The notes: generated by a model from the letters alone, not told the origin. DNA of 64,000 nt from G965276765 sp965276765 (GCA_965276765.1 OZ255627.1:2852001-2916000), one strand, 5' to 3'; shown: positions 53,803 to 62,810, counted from the first letter of the stretch. Translations and numbers: made by a program.

Positions 53803-55307
53803 CCGGTGCCGACAGTGGCGCGCTTGGCTCCGCCGTCGCGGTCGCGGCCGACGTCAGGGCGGGCCGGCGCCGGGCCACCGACGTCATCGATGAGCATCTG
53901 GCCCGGGTGGCTGAGGCCGAAGGCGACGTCCACGCCTTCCTCACCGTGACCGCAGATGACGCCAGGGCACGCGCTGGCGCCGTGGACGCCGCCGTTGCCG
54001 CCGGCGAAGATCCCGGTCCACTCGCCGGCGTGCCGATCGCCCTCAAGGACAATCTGTGCACTCGGGGGGTGCCCACCACCTGCGGGTCGCGCATTCTCGA
54101 GGGCTGGCTCCCACCCTATGACGCCACTGTGGTCACGCGTCTCGTCGGTGCGGGGGCGGTCGCCGTGGGGAAGACCAACCTGGACGAGTTCGCCATGGGC
54201 TCGTCGACGGAGAACTCGGCATTCGGCCCGACCCGCAATCCCCATGACCTGGGACGCGTTCCTGGCGGGTCATCGGGAGGGAGCGCGGCGGCCGTCGCCG
54301 CCGGGTTCGCCACGCTCGGACTCGGCTCCGACACGGGGGGATCGATCCGCCAGCCCGCCGCCCTCTGTGGCGTCGTCGGAGCCAAACCGACCTACGGGCT
54401 CGTGTCACGCTATGGGCTCATCGCCTTCGCCAGCTCCCTCGACCAGATCGGCCCGTTCGCCCGCAGCGTCGCCGACGCCGCCCTCCTCCTCGACGTCATC
54501 TCGGGCCACGACCCGGCCGACTCGACCTCGCTCGGTACGGCACCTCCGGCCGCTTCGGGCGCGCTCGACGCCGGTGTCGAAGGGCTGAGGGTCGGCGTGG
54601 TCAACGAGCTCGTCGCCGCCGAGGGGCTCTCGCCCGACGTGGTCGGCGCCACTCGAGACGCTGCCGACGCCCTCGCCGCGGCCGGCGCCAAGGTCGAGGA
54701 GGTCAGCATCCCGGCCGTGGTCTACGGCCTGACCGCCTACTACCTGCTCGCACCGGCCGAGGCGTCGTCGAATCTGTCGCGCTACGACGGGGTCCGCTAC
54801 GGGCAGCGGGTGCCGGGGGCCGACATCACGGAGATGTACATCGAGACCAGGTCGGCTGGCTTCGGCGCCGAGGTCAAGCGGCGGATCATGCTCGGCACCT
54901 ACGCCCTCTCCGCCGGCTACTACGACGCCTATTACGGCAAGGCCCAACGGGTGCGCACCCTGATCATCAGGGACTTCCAGTCCGCATACCGCTCCTTCGA
55001 CGTGCTGCTGGCGCCGACGGCACCGGGGGAGGCGTTCGCTCTCGGAGCCAAGACGGCCGACCCGCTCACCATGTACCTCAACGACGTGTGCACGATCCCC
55101 TCCAACCTGGCCGGCCATCCGGCCGTGAGCGTCCCGTTCGGGACGGGTACCGATCGGCTGCCGCTCGGGGTGCAGGTCCTTGCCCCTGCCCTCGGCGAAA
55201 CGGTCATGTTCCAGGTCGCCGCCGCGCTCGAGGCGCTCGCCCCTCCGGCTGGCGACCGACCTCGTCTTTCTCCATCGCCAACCGCTCCGGCCGAGGAGAG
55301 CACGTGA
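53799..55307 (+). CDS. gatA: Glu-tRNA(Gln)/Asp-tRNA(Asn) amidotransferase subunit A
   Basis: GatA (502 aa) is the glutaminase of the complex and belongs to the amidase signature family. The Ser-cisSer-Lys triad is K83 in ALKDNLCTRG, S158 in PGGSSGGSAAA, and nucleophile S182 in SDTGGSIRQPA. Length is normal. ATG 53799 overlaps gatC, and the stop overlaps gatB (GTGA), so all three subunits are translationally coupled. Confidence 0.97.
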   Translation: MTGADSGALGSAVAVAADVRAGRRRATDVIDEHLARVAEAEGDVHAFLTVTADDARARAGAVDAAVAAGEDPGPLAGVPIALKDNLCTRGVPTTCGSRILEGWLPPYDATVVTRLVGAGAVAVGKTNLDEFAMGSSTENSAFGPTRNPHDLGRVPGGSSGGSAAAVAAGFATLGLGSDTGGSIRQPAALCGVVGAKPTYGLVSRYGLIAFASSLDQIGPFARSVADAALLLDVISGHDPADSTSLGTAPPAASGALDAGVEGLRVGVVNELVAAEGLSPDVVGATRDAADALAAAGAKVEEVSIPAVVYGLTAYYLLAPAEASSNLSRYDGVRYGQRVPGADITEMYIETRSAGFGAEVKRRIMLGTYALSAGYYDAYYGKAQRVRTLIIRDFQSAYRSFDVLLAPTAPGEAFALGAKTADPLTMYLNDVCTIPSNLAGHPAVSVPFGTGTDRLPLGVQVLAPALGETVMFQVAAALEALAPPAGDRPRLSPSPTAPAEEST

Positions 55308-56734
55308 CCGCTACCGGCACCAAATGGGAAACCGTGATCGGCCTCGAGGTCCACACCGAGCTGCGCACCGAGACCAAGCTGTTCTGCGGATGCGCCAACC
55401 GCTTCGGCGAGGAGCCCAACACCAACATCTGCCCGGTGTGCCTCGGTCTTCCCGGTTCTCTTCCCGTCATCAACCGCAGGGCCGTCGAGTACGCCATACG
55501 GATCGGCGCCGCCCTGCACTGCACCGTGCAGTCCTCGCTGTTCCACCGGAAGAACTACTTCTATCCGGATATGCCCAAGGACTACCAGATCAGCCAGTAC
55601 GACGTGCCCATCAACACCGACGGGTACCTGCAGCTGCCCAGCGGGCGCCGCATCGGTGTCGAGCGGGCCCACATGGAGGAGGACACGGGCAAGACAACCC
55701 ACGTCGGGGGAGGCGGCCGCATCCACGAGGCCGACCATTCCCTCGTCGACTACAACCGCGCCGGCGTGCCCCTGGTCGAGATCGTCGGACGGCCGGACCT
55801 GCGCAGCTCCGAGGAGGCCAGGGTGTACGTCGACGAGCTCAGGAGCATCCTCGTGGCCGCGGGTGCATCGGACGGCAAGATGGAGGAGGGGTCGCTGCGC
55901 GTCGATGCCAACGTCTCGGTGCGGCCCTCCGGCTCCGACGCCCTCGGGACCCGCTGCGAGATCAAGAATATGAACTCCCTTCGCTCCCTCGGCCGGGCCA
56001 TCGACTACGAGGCGTCCCGCCAGGTGGAGCTGATCTCGGCCGGCGGGACCGTGGCCCAACAGACTCGCCACTGGAACGAGGCGGCCGGGGCGACATCGGC
56101 CATGCGCAGCAAGGAGGAGGCCAACGACTACCGGTACTTTCCCGAGCCCGACCTGGTGCCGCTCGCTCCTTCCGACGAGTGGATCGCCGAGGTGTCAGGA
56201 TCGCTGCCGCCGATGCCGGCCCAACGGCGGGCCGACGTGGCCGCCGCATCCGGGTTCGCCGCCGGCTCGGATGCCGTGGTCACAGTCGTCCGCCTCGACC
56301 TCGACCGGTACGTGGCCGCCACCGTTGCGGCCGGAGCCGACGGCGAGCTCGCCGTCAAGCGCCTCAACAACGAGGTGGCGGCCGACATCGGGTCGCTCGG
56401 ACGCCTCGACGAAGGAGCGTTTGTGCGGCTGGTGCAGATGGAGGGGAAAGGGGAGCTCACCACGGCGCAGGCGAGGACGGTCCTGAAGGACCTGTTGGCC
56501 GAGGGAGGCGATCCCGCCACGATCGCTGCCAACCGGGGCTTCGAGGCGCTCGCGGCGGACGCCCTGACCGAGGTGGTCGACGAGGTCATCGCCGGCAACG
56601 GGGCCGAGTGGGATCGCTACGTCGCCGGCGAGGACAAGCTCCAGGGGATGCTGATCGGCAAGATCAAGGCCGCGTCCGGTGGCAAGGCCGACCTGAAGGC
56701 GGCGAGCGCCGTGCTCAGGGAGCGCCGGGGCTGA
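55304..56734 (+). CDS. gatB: Glu-tRNA(Gln)/Asp-tRNA(Asn) amidotransferase subunit B
   Basis: GatB (476 aa) binds tRNA and catalyses the kinase and transamidation steps. The N-terminal VIGLEVHTELRT, the zinc-binding region CGCANRF with CPVCLGLPG, and the DYNRAGVPLVEIV segment are diagnostic, and the C-terminal YqeY-like tail domain is complete. GTG 55304 overlaps the gatA stop. The third hairpin repeat is just after its stop. Confidence 0.97.
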   Translation: MTATGTKWETVIGLEVHTELRTETKLFCGCANRFGEEPNTNICPVCLGLPGSLPVINRRAVEYAIRIGAALHCTVQSSLFHRKNYFYPDMPKDYQISQYDVPINTDGYLQLPSGRRIGVERAHMEEDTGKTTHVGGGGRIHEADHSLVDYNRAGVPLVEIVGRPDLRSSEEARVYVDELRSILVAAGASDGKMEEGSLRVDANVSVRPSGSDALGTRCEIKNMNSLRSLGRAIDYEASRQVELISAGGTVAQQTRHWNEAAGATSAMRSKEEANDYRYFPEPDLVPLAPSDEWIAEVSGSLPPMPAQRRADVAAASGFAAGSDAVVTVVRLDLDRYVAATVAAGADGELAVKRLNNEVAADIGSLGRLDEGAFVRLVQMEGKGELTTAQARTVLKDLLAEGGDPATIAANRGFEALAADALTEVVDEVIAGNGAEWDRYVAGEDKLQGMLIGKIKAASGGKADLKAASAVLRERRG

Positions 56735-56752
56735 GCTCACCCGGCTCGTTGC

Positions 56753-56800
56753 GTTCTGGGGGGATGTTGACGTCGCATCTCCATCGACATCCCCCAGAAC
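56753..56800. repeat. Intergenic hairpin repeat, copy 3 (divergent member)
   Basis: The 5' arm 56753-56770 (GTTCTGGGGGGATGTTGA) pairs with 56784-56800 with one bulged G and one mismatch/wobble. The core GATGTTGACGTCG is shared with copies 1 and 2, but the loop differs and the outer arm is GTTCTGGGG. It lies 18 bases after gatB. Confidence 0.7.
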
Positions 56801-56870
56801 GTCGCCGGCTGGGATCGGGCCGGGGTGGAGGCGCGCGGCCGGGTGCGAGGCGCCACCGCTCGGTGCTGAG

Positions 56871-56876
56871 TAACTT
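56871..56876 (+). promoter_or_regulatory. -10 hexamer of leaderless methyltransferase promoter
   Basis: TAACTT is 6 bases before GTG 56883. Confidence 0.5.
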
Positions 56877-56882
56877 CGGTGC

Positions 56883-57914
56883 GTGCGTTTCGACCATGCC
56901 CGCCCCGCCGTCGACGATCCGGCCCTCCGCTATTCGCTAGCGGAGTTTCGCGAGCTGATCTTCGCCGCCTTCGCCGCGGCGGGCGTGCGCACCATGGTCG
57001 AGATCGGCGCCGAGGGTGGGGCCTTCACCGAACAGCTGATCCGGTGGGCCGAGGACCACGATGGCAGGCTCATCAGCGTCGACCCGGCGCCGAGCGACCT
57101 GGTCCGACGTCTCGATCGCGAATCGGACGTGACCACGCTCATCGAGCACACGAGCGTCGACGTGCTGCCGACCCTCGAGGCGTGCGACGCCTACCTCATC
57201 GATGGCGACCACAACTACTTCACGGTCTCATCCGAGCTGGCCCTCATCTCGGCGGCGGCAACTGCGGCGGCGACCCACCCCTTGCTCGTCGTCGACGACG
57301 TCGGCTGGCCGAGCGGCCGGCGCGACCAGTACTACCGACCCGACGACATCCCCGAGCGTGACCGCCGGCCCTACGACTACGGGGGCATCGTGCCGTGGTC
57401 GGCGACGTCCGGCCGGCGCGGGTTCAGGGGCGACGGCCACTTCGCCTTCGCGGCGAAAGAGGGCGGCGAGCACAACGGCGTCCTGTGCGCCCTCGAGGAC
57501 TTCATGGCCGAATCGTCCGGTTGGGAAGCCATGTCGCTGCCCTGCATCTTCGGACTGGCCTTCGTGTACCCCGAGGCGGCGCCGTGGGCCGACGGCATCA
57601 GGCGGGTCGTCGGGCCATTCGCCGACCACCCGCTCCTCGCCCGCCTCGAGTCCAACCGGCTGGTCCTCTATCTGCGCCTGATCGACGCCCAGGACGAGCA
57701 CGCCCGAGGACGTCGCCTCGAGGCCGACCGCATCGCCCGGCTGGAATCCGAGCTCGACGACGTCCGCGCCGAGTTGGCCGTTGCCGAGCAGGCCCTTCGC
57801 CAGGCCGAATCGACACGAGACGCGGCGATGGCGGCGGCGTCGGCCGCGACGGGAACCGCGCCGGCGCCCGAGCCATCGCTGCGTCGGGTGATCTCCGCCG
57901 TGCGCGGGCGCTGA
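56883..57914 (+). CDS. Class I SAM-dependent methyltransferase-like protein with coiled-coil tail
   Basis: This 343-aa protein has a Rossmann domain with a VEIGAEGGAFTEQL motif (SAM site), an acidic strand end (LISVDPAP), and an AYLIDGDHNYFTV segment. This is the pattern of Methyltransf_24/cephalosporin-hydroxylase-like proteins found in surface polysaccharide clusters. Residues ~270-325 form a charged coiled coil (RIARLESELDDVRAELAVAE). GTG 56883 has TAACTT at 6 bases. The convergent HAD gene is 10 bases downstream; together they may modify a surface glycan, though no glycan genes are adjacent. Confidence 0.7.
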   Translation: MRFDHARPAVDDPALRYSLAEFRELIFAAFAAAGVRTMVEIGAEGGAFTEQLIRWAEDHDGRLISVDPAPSDLVRRLDRESDVTTLIEHTSVDVLPTLEACDAYLIDGDHNYFTVSSELALISAAATAAATHPLLVVDDVGWPSGRRDQYYRPDDIPERDRRPYDYGGIVPWSATSGRRGFRGDGHFAFAAKEGGEHNGVLCALEDFMAESSGWEAMSLPCIFGLAFVYPEAAPWADGIRRVVGPFADHPLLARLESNRLVLYLRLIDAQDEHARGRRLEADRIARLESELDDVRAELAVAEQALRQAESTRDAAMAAASAATGTAPAPEPSLRRVISAVRGR

Positions 57915-57924
57915 GCGGTCGGAG

Positions 57925-60648
57925 TCAGGCCCCGAGCCGGCGTTTGGCCATACGTAGCGCGCCGCGTCCCACCGCGGACGGCCCGCCGGTGGCGGCCTCG
58001 TTGCGAATCTTGCCCATGGCCCAGGCCCAGGAGGTGCCGAAGTCGCTGCGGTGCAGCTCGACGGCCGAGCGACTGGCAGGAAGCGTCATCACGGCCATGG
58101 CCACCGTGAGCTCGACGCCATAGATCTCGCCAGCGGCGCGATGAGCGATCGGGATATGGATCTGAGGGTCGTCGCCGAAGCCGATGCCGACACCGTCGTA
58201 GAGCCATCGGCACCCGGAGTACACGAGCGCTGAAAGGTCGTCGGATCCGGCGAGCGTCGATCGCACCGGCTCGCTCTGGCCCCGCACGCGCAACCCGAGA
58301 TCGATCCAGTCGATGCGGAAGACGGCCAGGTGATCGCACGGGTCGAGCCTGACGGACGTGATGGCGTCGGCCCGAAGATCGAAATGGGCGTAGGAGAGCC
58401 CATTGGGGTTGACGCGTAGGGGCCGTTGCTGATGACCTGACCAGCCGCGACCCGAGTCGACCGACACCTCGACCGCGCTCGGGGTGCGTCGTGACTCGAA
58501 GTCCTCCTTGGACATGCGCCCGGCGAGGACGGCTCGCGTCGCCGCCGCCAGCCCGCCGTCGTACTCAGCGGCGAGCCCCAGTGGCCAGAAGGCGTCCTGC
58601 ATGGTCATCTCGAGCAGGTCGGGGGGCGAGAGGTACGGGACGTACGCCGCGAGTCGGTCGGGAATGACCCGTTCCCGCTTGTCGACACCGAAGTTGTCGT
58701 CGTGGGTCCACGCCCCGAACGTGGCGGCCTCCTCGGGAGTCGGGTTGCTCACCGACCGGCGCAGGATCTCGAGAAGCTGCGGGCGTTCCCCGCCGTCGAG
58801 GCGAGCAAAGCCCTCGACGCCGCGGTCGTAGCGAAGCCATTCGCGCTGGAAGGCCCTCACCCCTTGCTGTACGGCGATTTTGGAGGTGACCTGCTCGGGC
58901 GGAGCCGAGAACGAGTCCAGGATGGGTTCGCCTTCGTCGGTGAAGTCGGACACCGAACCGCAGCTCGCCAGGCAGCTCTGCTCGATGATCTCGGGACTCC
59001 GGCCGATCTCGACGATCGCCTGGCGGGGCTCGCCACCGTCGATCAGGTATCCGGCGATCTCGACACCGTCGAGAAGCTTGGCCGTCGCGAGCTCGTTCGT
59101 GGCCAGGTACATCCCGACGATCCGGCGGTTGATCCCCGACAACCGCAGCACATCGACCAGCTGGCGCTGGATGGTTCCGCCCCATCCCAGATCGACGAGG
59201 ATGGTCACGTCGCCGGCTTCGCTCAGAACCGGGGCCAGGTAGTTGACGAGGCGCGCTCTCGTCGCCGTCGATTCGGCGACGATTCGACGGCGCAGATGCT
59301 TGTTGGTCCCGAGAGTGTCGACGACCTCAGCGGCCAAACCGGGCTGGTCCATACGCTCGGCAGCGCAGTGGCGAAACTCGGGCACCTCGCCCGTCTTCAG
59401 TCCGAGGTTGGCGAGATATTCGGCGACCGTTGGTACCAGACGGCGGTTCAGCAGCTTCCTGAGCTCGTCGGGCTCGCCTGTCGTCAGCGTTGCCTTGGCC
59501 GTGACGTGTCGTGACAGCCACACCGGCTGGCCCTTGATGCCGCTGTGACGGTCGGTGCCCATCCTGCCGACCAGGTCGGCCAGCAGCTCGCCCTCGCGCA
59601 TCATGCACCACGCCGTCGTCGCCCCGAGCTCGACGGCCCGGTCGTGGACCCAGTCGGCGAAACCGGTCAGCACGGGTCCGAGCACGGTGGCGCCGAACCG
59701 CCAGGCCGTTGCCTGGTCGGCTGAAAGGCCCAAGCCATCGGACCGTCCCGACACCTTGGCCCGCAAGCCGGTGAGGCCGTAGTCGCCGGAGCGAGCGTCG
59801 ACGACGACATCGGAAGGGCCGACGGGCGTTTCGGGCAGCGCACCCTCGAGCTCGAGGACCTTCCTCGTCTTGTCGTCGACACGGCGGAAGTGCACGGTGT
59901 GCACGCCGAGCTCGCCCGGCGCCTCGACGTCGGACGCGTGCTCGTCACCGACATGGACGATCCTGTCGGCCGGCACGTCAAGCTCTTCGATGACGATCTT
60001 CCACAAACCGTCCGCCTTGCCGACCCCGAACTTCGACGACGTGAAGATCTGGGCCTGGCGAAGGGCCTCCATCTCCGGCCTGGCAATGAGCCGGGCCAGC
60101 TGCTGGCCGGAGAAATAGGTGTTGGACACGATGGCGAGGCGACAGCTCCGGGCGGCGGCGAGCTCGGCGAGATCGACGATGTCGAGATCGGGGTAGGTGA
60201 CCAGCCGCTCGAGCTCGATCTCCCGTTCGACGAAGGGCTCGACGGGAAGGAAGTTGCGAACGTGGAGCGGGACGTGGCTCCAGATCTCCTCGAGCGTGAC
60301 CTCGACGCCGTCGCCATTCGCCTTTCGCACCTGGCGGGCCCGCTCCTCGGCCTCGATCCTCAGGCGACGAAAGGCGGCCGGCCTCAGCTGCCGATCGAGC
60401 ATGTCGGCCTCGGCGAGCTCGACGCCGAGCAACACGAAGGCGTCGGTCGGGCGCGGCACCCGACGCCACACGATGGTGTCGAACATGTCGAGCGACAGCA
60501 CGCTGACGGCGCCGTCCTCGATCATCCGTCGGACGCCGGCCAGGCGTCCCGACCCGTCGGGAGACAGCCTCGCCTCGTCGAGCAGGGCTCCCGGCGCCGT
60601 CGGGGCGCTTGACATCACGTCGCCTGGCGTCATGTCGCCCGGCGTCAT
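57925..60648 (-). CDS. Large HAD-superfamily protein of unknown function
   Basis: This ~907-aa protein has a HAD phosphatase-like domain in the first ~300 residues. Motif I is LDMFDTIVWRR (DxFDT rather than DxDGT), the Lys region is FGVGKADGLW and motif IV is VHVGDEHASDVEAP. The next ~300 residues (TTAWCMMREGELLADLVG, VDLGWGGTIQRQLVD) and a C-terminal beta-rich part of ~200 are of unknown fold. It resembles large HAD proteins of polysaccharide gene clusters (COG5610-like). The start was taken at ATG 60648, which overlaps the stop of a leaderless mini-ORF. Alternative in-frame ATGs at 60633 and 60615 are possible. Confidence 0.7.
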   Translation of the reverse strand: MTPGDMTPGDVMSSAPTAPGALLDEARLSPDGSGRLAGVRRMIEDGAVSVLSLDMFDTIVWRRVPRPTDAFVLLGVELAEADMLDRQLRPAAFRRLRIEAEERARQVRKANGDGVEVTLEEIWSHVPLHVRNFLPVEPFVEREIELERLVTYPDLDIVDLAELAAARSCRLAIVSNTYFSGQQLARLIARPEMEALRQAQIFTSSKFGVGKADGLWKIVIEELDVPADRIVHVGDEHASDVEAPGELGVHTVHFRRVDDKTRKVLELEGALPETPVGPSDVVVDARSGDYGLTGLRAKVSGRSDGLGLSADQATAWRFGATVLGPVLTGFADWVHDRAVELGATTAWCMMREGELLADLVGRMGTDRHSGIKGQPVWLSRHVTAKATLTTGEPDELRKLLNRRLVPTVAEYLANLGLKTGEVPEFRHCAAERMDQPGLAAEVVDTLGTNKHLRRRIVAESTATRARLVNYLAPVLSEAGDVTILVDLGWGGTIQRQLVDVLRLSGINRRIVGMYLATNELATAKLLDGVEIAGYLIDGGEPRQAIVEIGRSPEIIEQSCLASCGSVSDFTDEGEPILDSFSAPPEQVTSKIAVQQGVRAFQREWLRYDRGVEGFARLDGGERPQLLEILRRSVSNPTPEEAATFGAWTHDDNFGVDKRERVIPDRLAAYVPYLSPPDLLEMTMQDAFWPLGLAAEYDGGLAAATRAVLAGRMSKEDFESRRTPSAVEVSVDSGRGWSGHQQRPLRVNPNGLSYAHFDLRADAITSVRLDPCDHLAVFRIDWIDLGLRVRGQSEPVRSTLAGSDDLSALVYSGCRWLYDGVGIGFGDDPQIHIPIAHRAAGEIYGVELTVAMAVMTLPASRSAVELHRSDFGTSWAWAMGKIRNEAATGGPSAVGRGALRMAKRRLGA

Positions 60649-60686
60649 TGGCGGGGCTCGTCGCGATCCAGGGTGGCTACCGTCAT
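60645..60686 (-). CDS. Leaderless 13-codon mini-ORF overlapping HAD gene start
   Basis: ATG 60686 reads MTVATLDRDEPRQ and its TGA overlaps the ATG at 60648 (ATGA). TACTGT is 7 bases upstream. The HAD gene has no Shine-Dalgarno of its own, so its translation may depend on this peptide. Confidence 0.5.
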   Translation of the reverse strand: MTVATLDRDEPRQ

Positions 60687-60693
60687 CGGCGCC

Positions 60694-60699
60694 ACAGTA
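60694..60699 (-). promoter_or_regulatory. -10 hexamer for the HAD leader
   Basis: Minus-strand TACTGT, 7 bases before ATG 60686. The tRNA-Leu gene lies on the other strand about 50 bases away. Confidence 0.5.
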
Positions 60700-60748
60700 G
60701 TTGCGGCCGCCTGCGGCCTCCGGCACCGGCCAGGTACCCTCACGGGGC

Positions 60749-60829
60749 GCGGGTGTGGCGAAACGGCAGACGCGCCAGGTTTAGGTCCTGGTCCCGAAAG
60801 GGGTGGAGGTTCGACTCCTCTCGCCCGCA
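60749..60829 (+). tRNA. tRNA-Leu (anticodon UAG)
   Basis: A full cloverleaf folds: acceptor GCGGGTG pairs with CGCCCGC, the anticodon stem is CCAGG/CCTGG with loop TTTAGGT, so the anticodon is TAG. There is a long class II variable arm, and the T-arm has loop TTCGACT. Discriminator A is at 60829. CC follows but the next base is G, so CCA is not fully encoded and must be added. It decodes CUA and other CUN leucine codons. It stands just before ilvD. Confidence 0.93.
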
Positions 60830-60895
60830 CCGAGACAGGGGAGACAGGTCGCCGGTCGCTCCCCATGATCGGGCCGCTGGTCCGCTCGCCTTTTG

Positions 60896-60901
60896 TAGAG
60901 T
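60896..60901 (+). promoter_or_regulatory. -10 hexamer of leaderless ilvD promoter
   Basis: TAGAGT is 7 bases before GTG 60909. Confidence 0.5.
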
Positions 60902-60908
60902 TCACCTC

Positions 60909-62606
60909 GTGCCTGCGTCACGCCCGACCGACCCGATGAAGCCACGGAGCCACGACGTCACCGAAGGGCCGGCGCGGGCTCCGGCGCGAGCCATGCTCCG
61001 CGCCGTCGGGATGACCGACGACGACTGGGGAAAGCCGCAGGTCGGCGTGGCGTCCTCGTGGAACGAGGTCACACCCTGCAACATGCCGCTCGACCGCTTG
61101 GCCAAACGGGTCAAAGACGGCGTCAGGGACGCTCGCGGGTACCCGCTCGAGTTCGTCACCATCGCCGTGTCCGACGGCATCTCCATGGGTCACGAGGGAA
61201 TGCGGGCGTCGCTTGTCAGCCGCGAGGTCATCGCCGACTCGGTCGAAACCATGATGCACGCCGAGCGCTTCGATGCGATCGTGACGCTGGCCGGCTGCGA
61301 CAAGTCCCTCCCCGGAATGCTCATGGCGGCGGCGCGGGTCAATCAGCCGGCGGTCTTCCTCTACGGCGGGAGCATCATGCCCGGTCGGGGCAGCAAGGGC
61401 GAGGCGCTCGATATCACCAGCGTCTTCGAGGCGGTCGGCGCCGAGGGAGCCGGCACCCTGAGCGCCGATGAGCTTTCCCTGATCGAGCGCAATGCCTGCC
61501 CGACCATCGGAAGCTGCGCCGGCATGTTCACCGCCAACACAATGGCCTCGGTCGCCGAGGCCATCGGGATGGCCCTTCCTGGCAGCGCGTCGGCACCGGC
61601 GATCGACGAGCGACGCGACGCCCTCGCCTACGAGAGCGGCAAGGCGGTGGTCCGCCTGCTCGAGCTGGGCATCACACCACGGGACATCCTGACCAAGGAG
61701 GCGTTCGAAAACGCCATCGCCGTCACCATGGCCCTCGGCGGAAGCACGAACGCCGTGCTGCACCTGCTCGCCATTGCCAACGAGGCGCGCGTCGAGCTCA
61801 GCCTTGATGACTTCGACCGGGTCGGGCGGCGCACCCCCCACATCGCCGACACCAAACCGCACGGTCGCTACCACATGGTGGACGTCGACGGGATCGGAGG
61901 CGTCCCTGTCGTCGTGCGCGAGCTGCTCGATGCCGGCCTCATCCACGGCGACTGCATGACCGTGACGGGCCGGAGCATCGCCGACAACCTCGAGGCCGCT
62001 CCCGCCCCTGCCCCCGACGGCGACGTCGTGCATCGCGTCGATACCCCGATCCATGTCGACGGCGGCATCGCCATACTGCACGGCTCGCTTGCCCCCGAGG
62101 GAGCGGTGGTCAAGGTCGCCGGCCTCGACACCGATCACTTCGACGGCCCGGCGCGGGTCTTCGACGGCGAGCAGGGGGCCATGGACGCGATCCTCTCCGG
62201 TGGTATCGAGCCCGGTACCGTCCTCGTCATCCGCTACGAAGGGCCCAAGGGCGGCCCGGGAATGCGGGAGATGTTGGCCGTCACCGGCGCCATGAAGGGC
62301 GCCGGGCGTGGCGCCGACTGCGCCCTCATGACCGACGGGCGATTCAGCGGTGGCACCCACGGGTTCTGCATCGGCCACGTCGCCCCCGAGGCGGTCGACG
62401 GAGGGCCCATCTCCCTGATCGCCGATGGCGATCGTGTCGTGATCGACATCCGGGACCGCACCGTCGACCTCGACGTGGAAGAGGCGGAGTTGGCCCGGCG
62501 CCGCAGCGGCTGGAAGATTCCCGAGCCGCGCTACACGACCGGCGTCCTGGCCAAGTACGCCCGTCTCGTCACCGGGGCCGAGCGCGGCGCAGTGACCGAA
62601 CCGTAA
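60909..62606 (+). CDS. ilvD: Dihydroxy-acid dehydratase
   Basis: IlvD (565 aa from GTG) dehydrates dihydroxy acids to the keto acids of valine and isoleucine; it is an Fe-S enzyme. The cluster cysteines lie in EVTPCNMPLD, LAGCDKSLPG and TIGSCAGMFTANTM, and the C-terminal MTDGRFSGGTHGF is intact. GTG 60909 has TAGAGT at 7 bases; ATG 60936, just before KPRSHDVTEG, would be the more usual start by length (556 aa). It precedes the ilvB leader, so the branched-chain pathway genes are clustered. Confidence 0.95.
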   Translation: MPASRPTDPMKPRSHDVTEGPARAPARAMLRAVGMTDDDWGKPQVGVASSWNEVTPCNMPLDRLAKRVKDGVRDARGYPLEFVTIAVSDGISMGHEGMRASLVSREVIADSVETMMHAERFDAIVTLAGCDKSLPGMLMAAARVNQPAVFLYGGSIMPGRGSKGEALDITSVFEAVGAEGAGTLSADELSLIERNACPTIGSCAGMFTANTMASVAEAIGMALPGSASAPAIDERRDALAYESGKAVVRLLELGITPRDILTKEAFENAIAVTMALGGSTNAVLHLLAIANEARVELSLDDFDRVGRRTPHIADTKPHGRYHMVDVDGIGGVPVVVRELLDAGLIHGDCMTVTGRSIADNLEAAPAPAPDGDVVHRVDTPIHVDGGIAILHGSLAPEGAVVKVAGLDTDHFDGPARVFDGEQGAMDAILSGGIEPGTVLVIRYEGPKGGPGMREMLAVTGAMKGAGRGADCALMTDGRFSGGTHGFCIGHVAPEAVDGGPISLIADGDRVVIDIRDRTVDLDVEEAELARRRSGWKIPEPRYTTGVLAKYARLVTGAERGAVTEP

Positions 62607-62646
62607 CGCCCCTGCGGACGGATTGGAACGCCGGGCGCTCGCGGCG

Positions 62647-62676
62647 TTGCAGGCCCGGAGCGACTTGTGCGAGAAT
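62647..62676 (+). promoter_or_regulatory. Probable promoter of the ilvB attenuator transcript
   Basis: -35-like TTGCAG (62647-62652) and -10-like GAGAAT (62671-62676) have an 18-base spacer. The leader peptide ATG is 8 bases after the -10, so the leader is probably leaderless. Confidence 0.5.
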
Positions 62677-62684
62677 CGGGTGTG

Positions 62685-62723
62685 ATGCGTGCCGCCCACC
62701 TCATCGTCGTACTCATCACCTGA
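62685..62723 (+). CDS. ilv leader peptide (attenuator)
   Basis: ATG 62685 to TGA 62721-62723 encodes MRAAHLIVVLIT, in which six of the twelve residues are Leu, Ile or Val in one run. This is the hallmark of a branched-chain amino-acid attenuator: a ribosome stalled for Leu, Ile or Val-tRNA would change folding of the downstream RNA. The stop codon starts a stem (62722-62730 with 62742-62750), and an intrinsic terminator follows before ilvB. Confidence 0.85.
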   Translation: MRAAHLIVVLIT

Positions 62724-62750
62724 CGCACGCTGCTATCAAGCGCGTGCGTC
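62722..62750 (+). promoter_or_regulatory. Stem between leader peptide and terminator
   Basis: GACGCACGC and GCGTGCGTC form a 9-bp stem with an 11-base loop, beginning at the leader stop codon. It is a natural pause/anti-terminator element. Exact alternative pairings that would break the terminator stem were not resolved by hand. Confidence 0.6.
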
Positions 62751-62751
62751 C

Positions 62752-62782
62752 AACGACCTCCTCCGGGAGGTCGTTTTTCTTT
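62752..62782 (+). terminator. Intrinsic terminator of the ilvB attenuator
   Basis: AACGACCTCC pairs with GGAGGTCGTT (10 bp) around a TCCG loop; the stem runs straight into TTTCTTTC. It ends 28 bases before the ilvB ATG. It is the best-formed intrinsic terminator in the window. Confidence 0.9.
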
Positions 62783-62810
62783 CTCCCATTCCAACCGCCG
62801 AGGACCGCAG

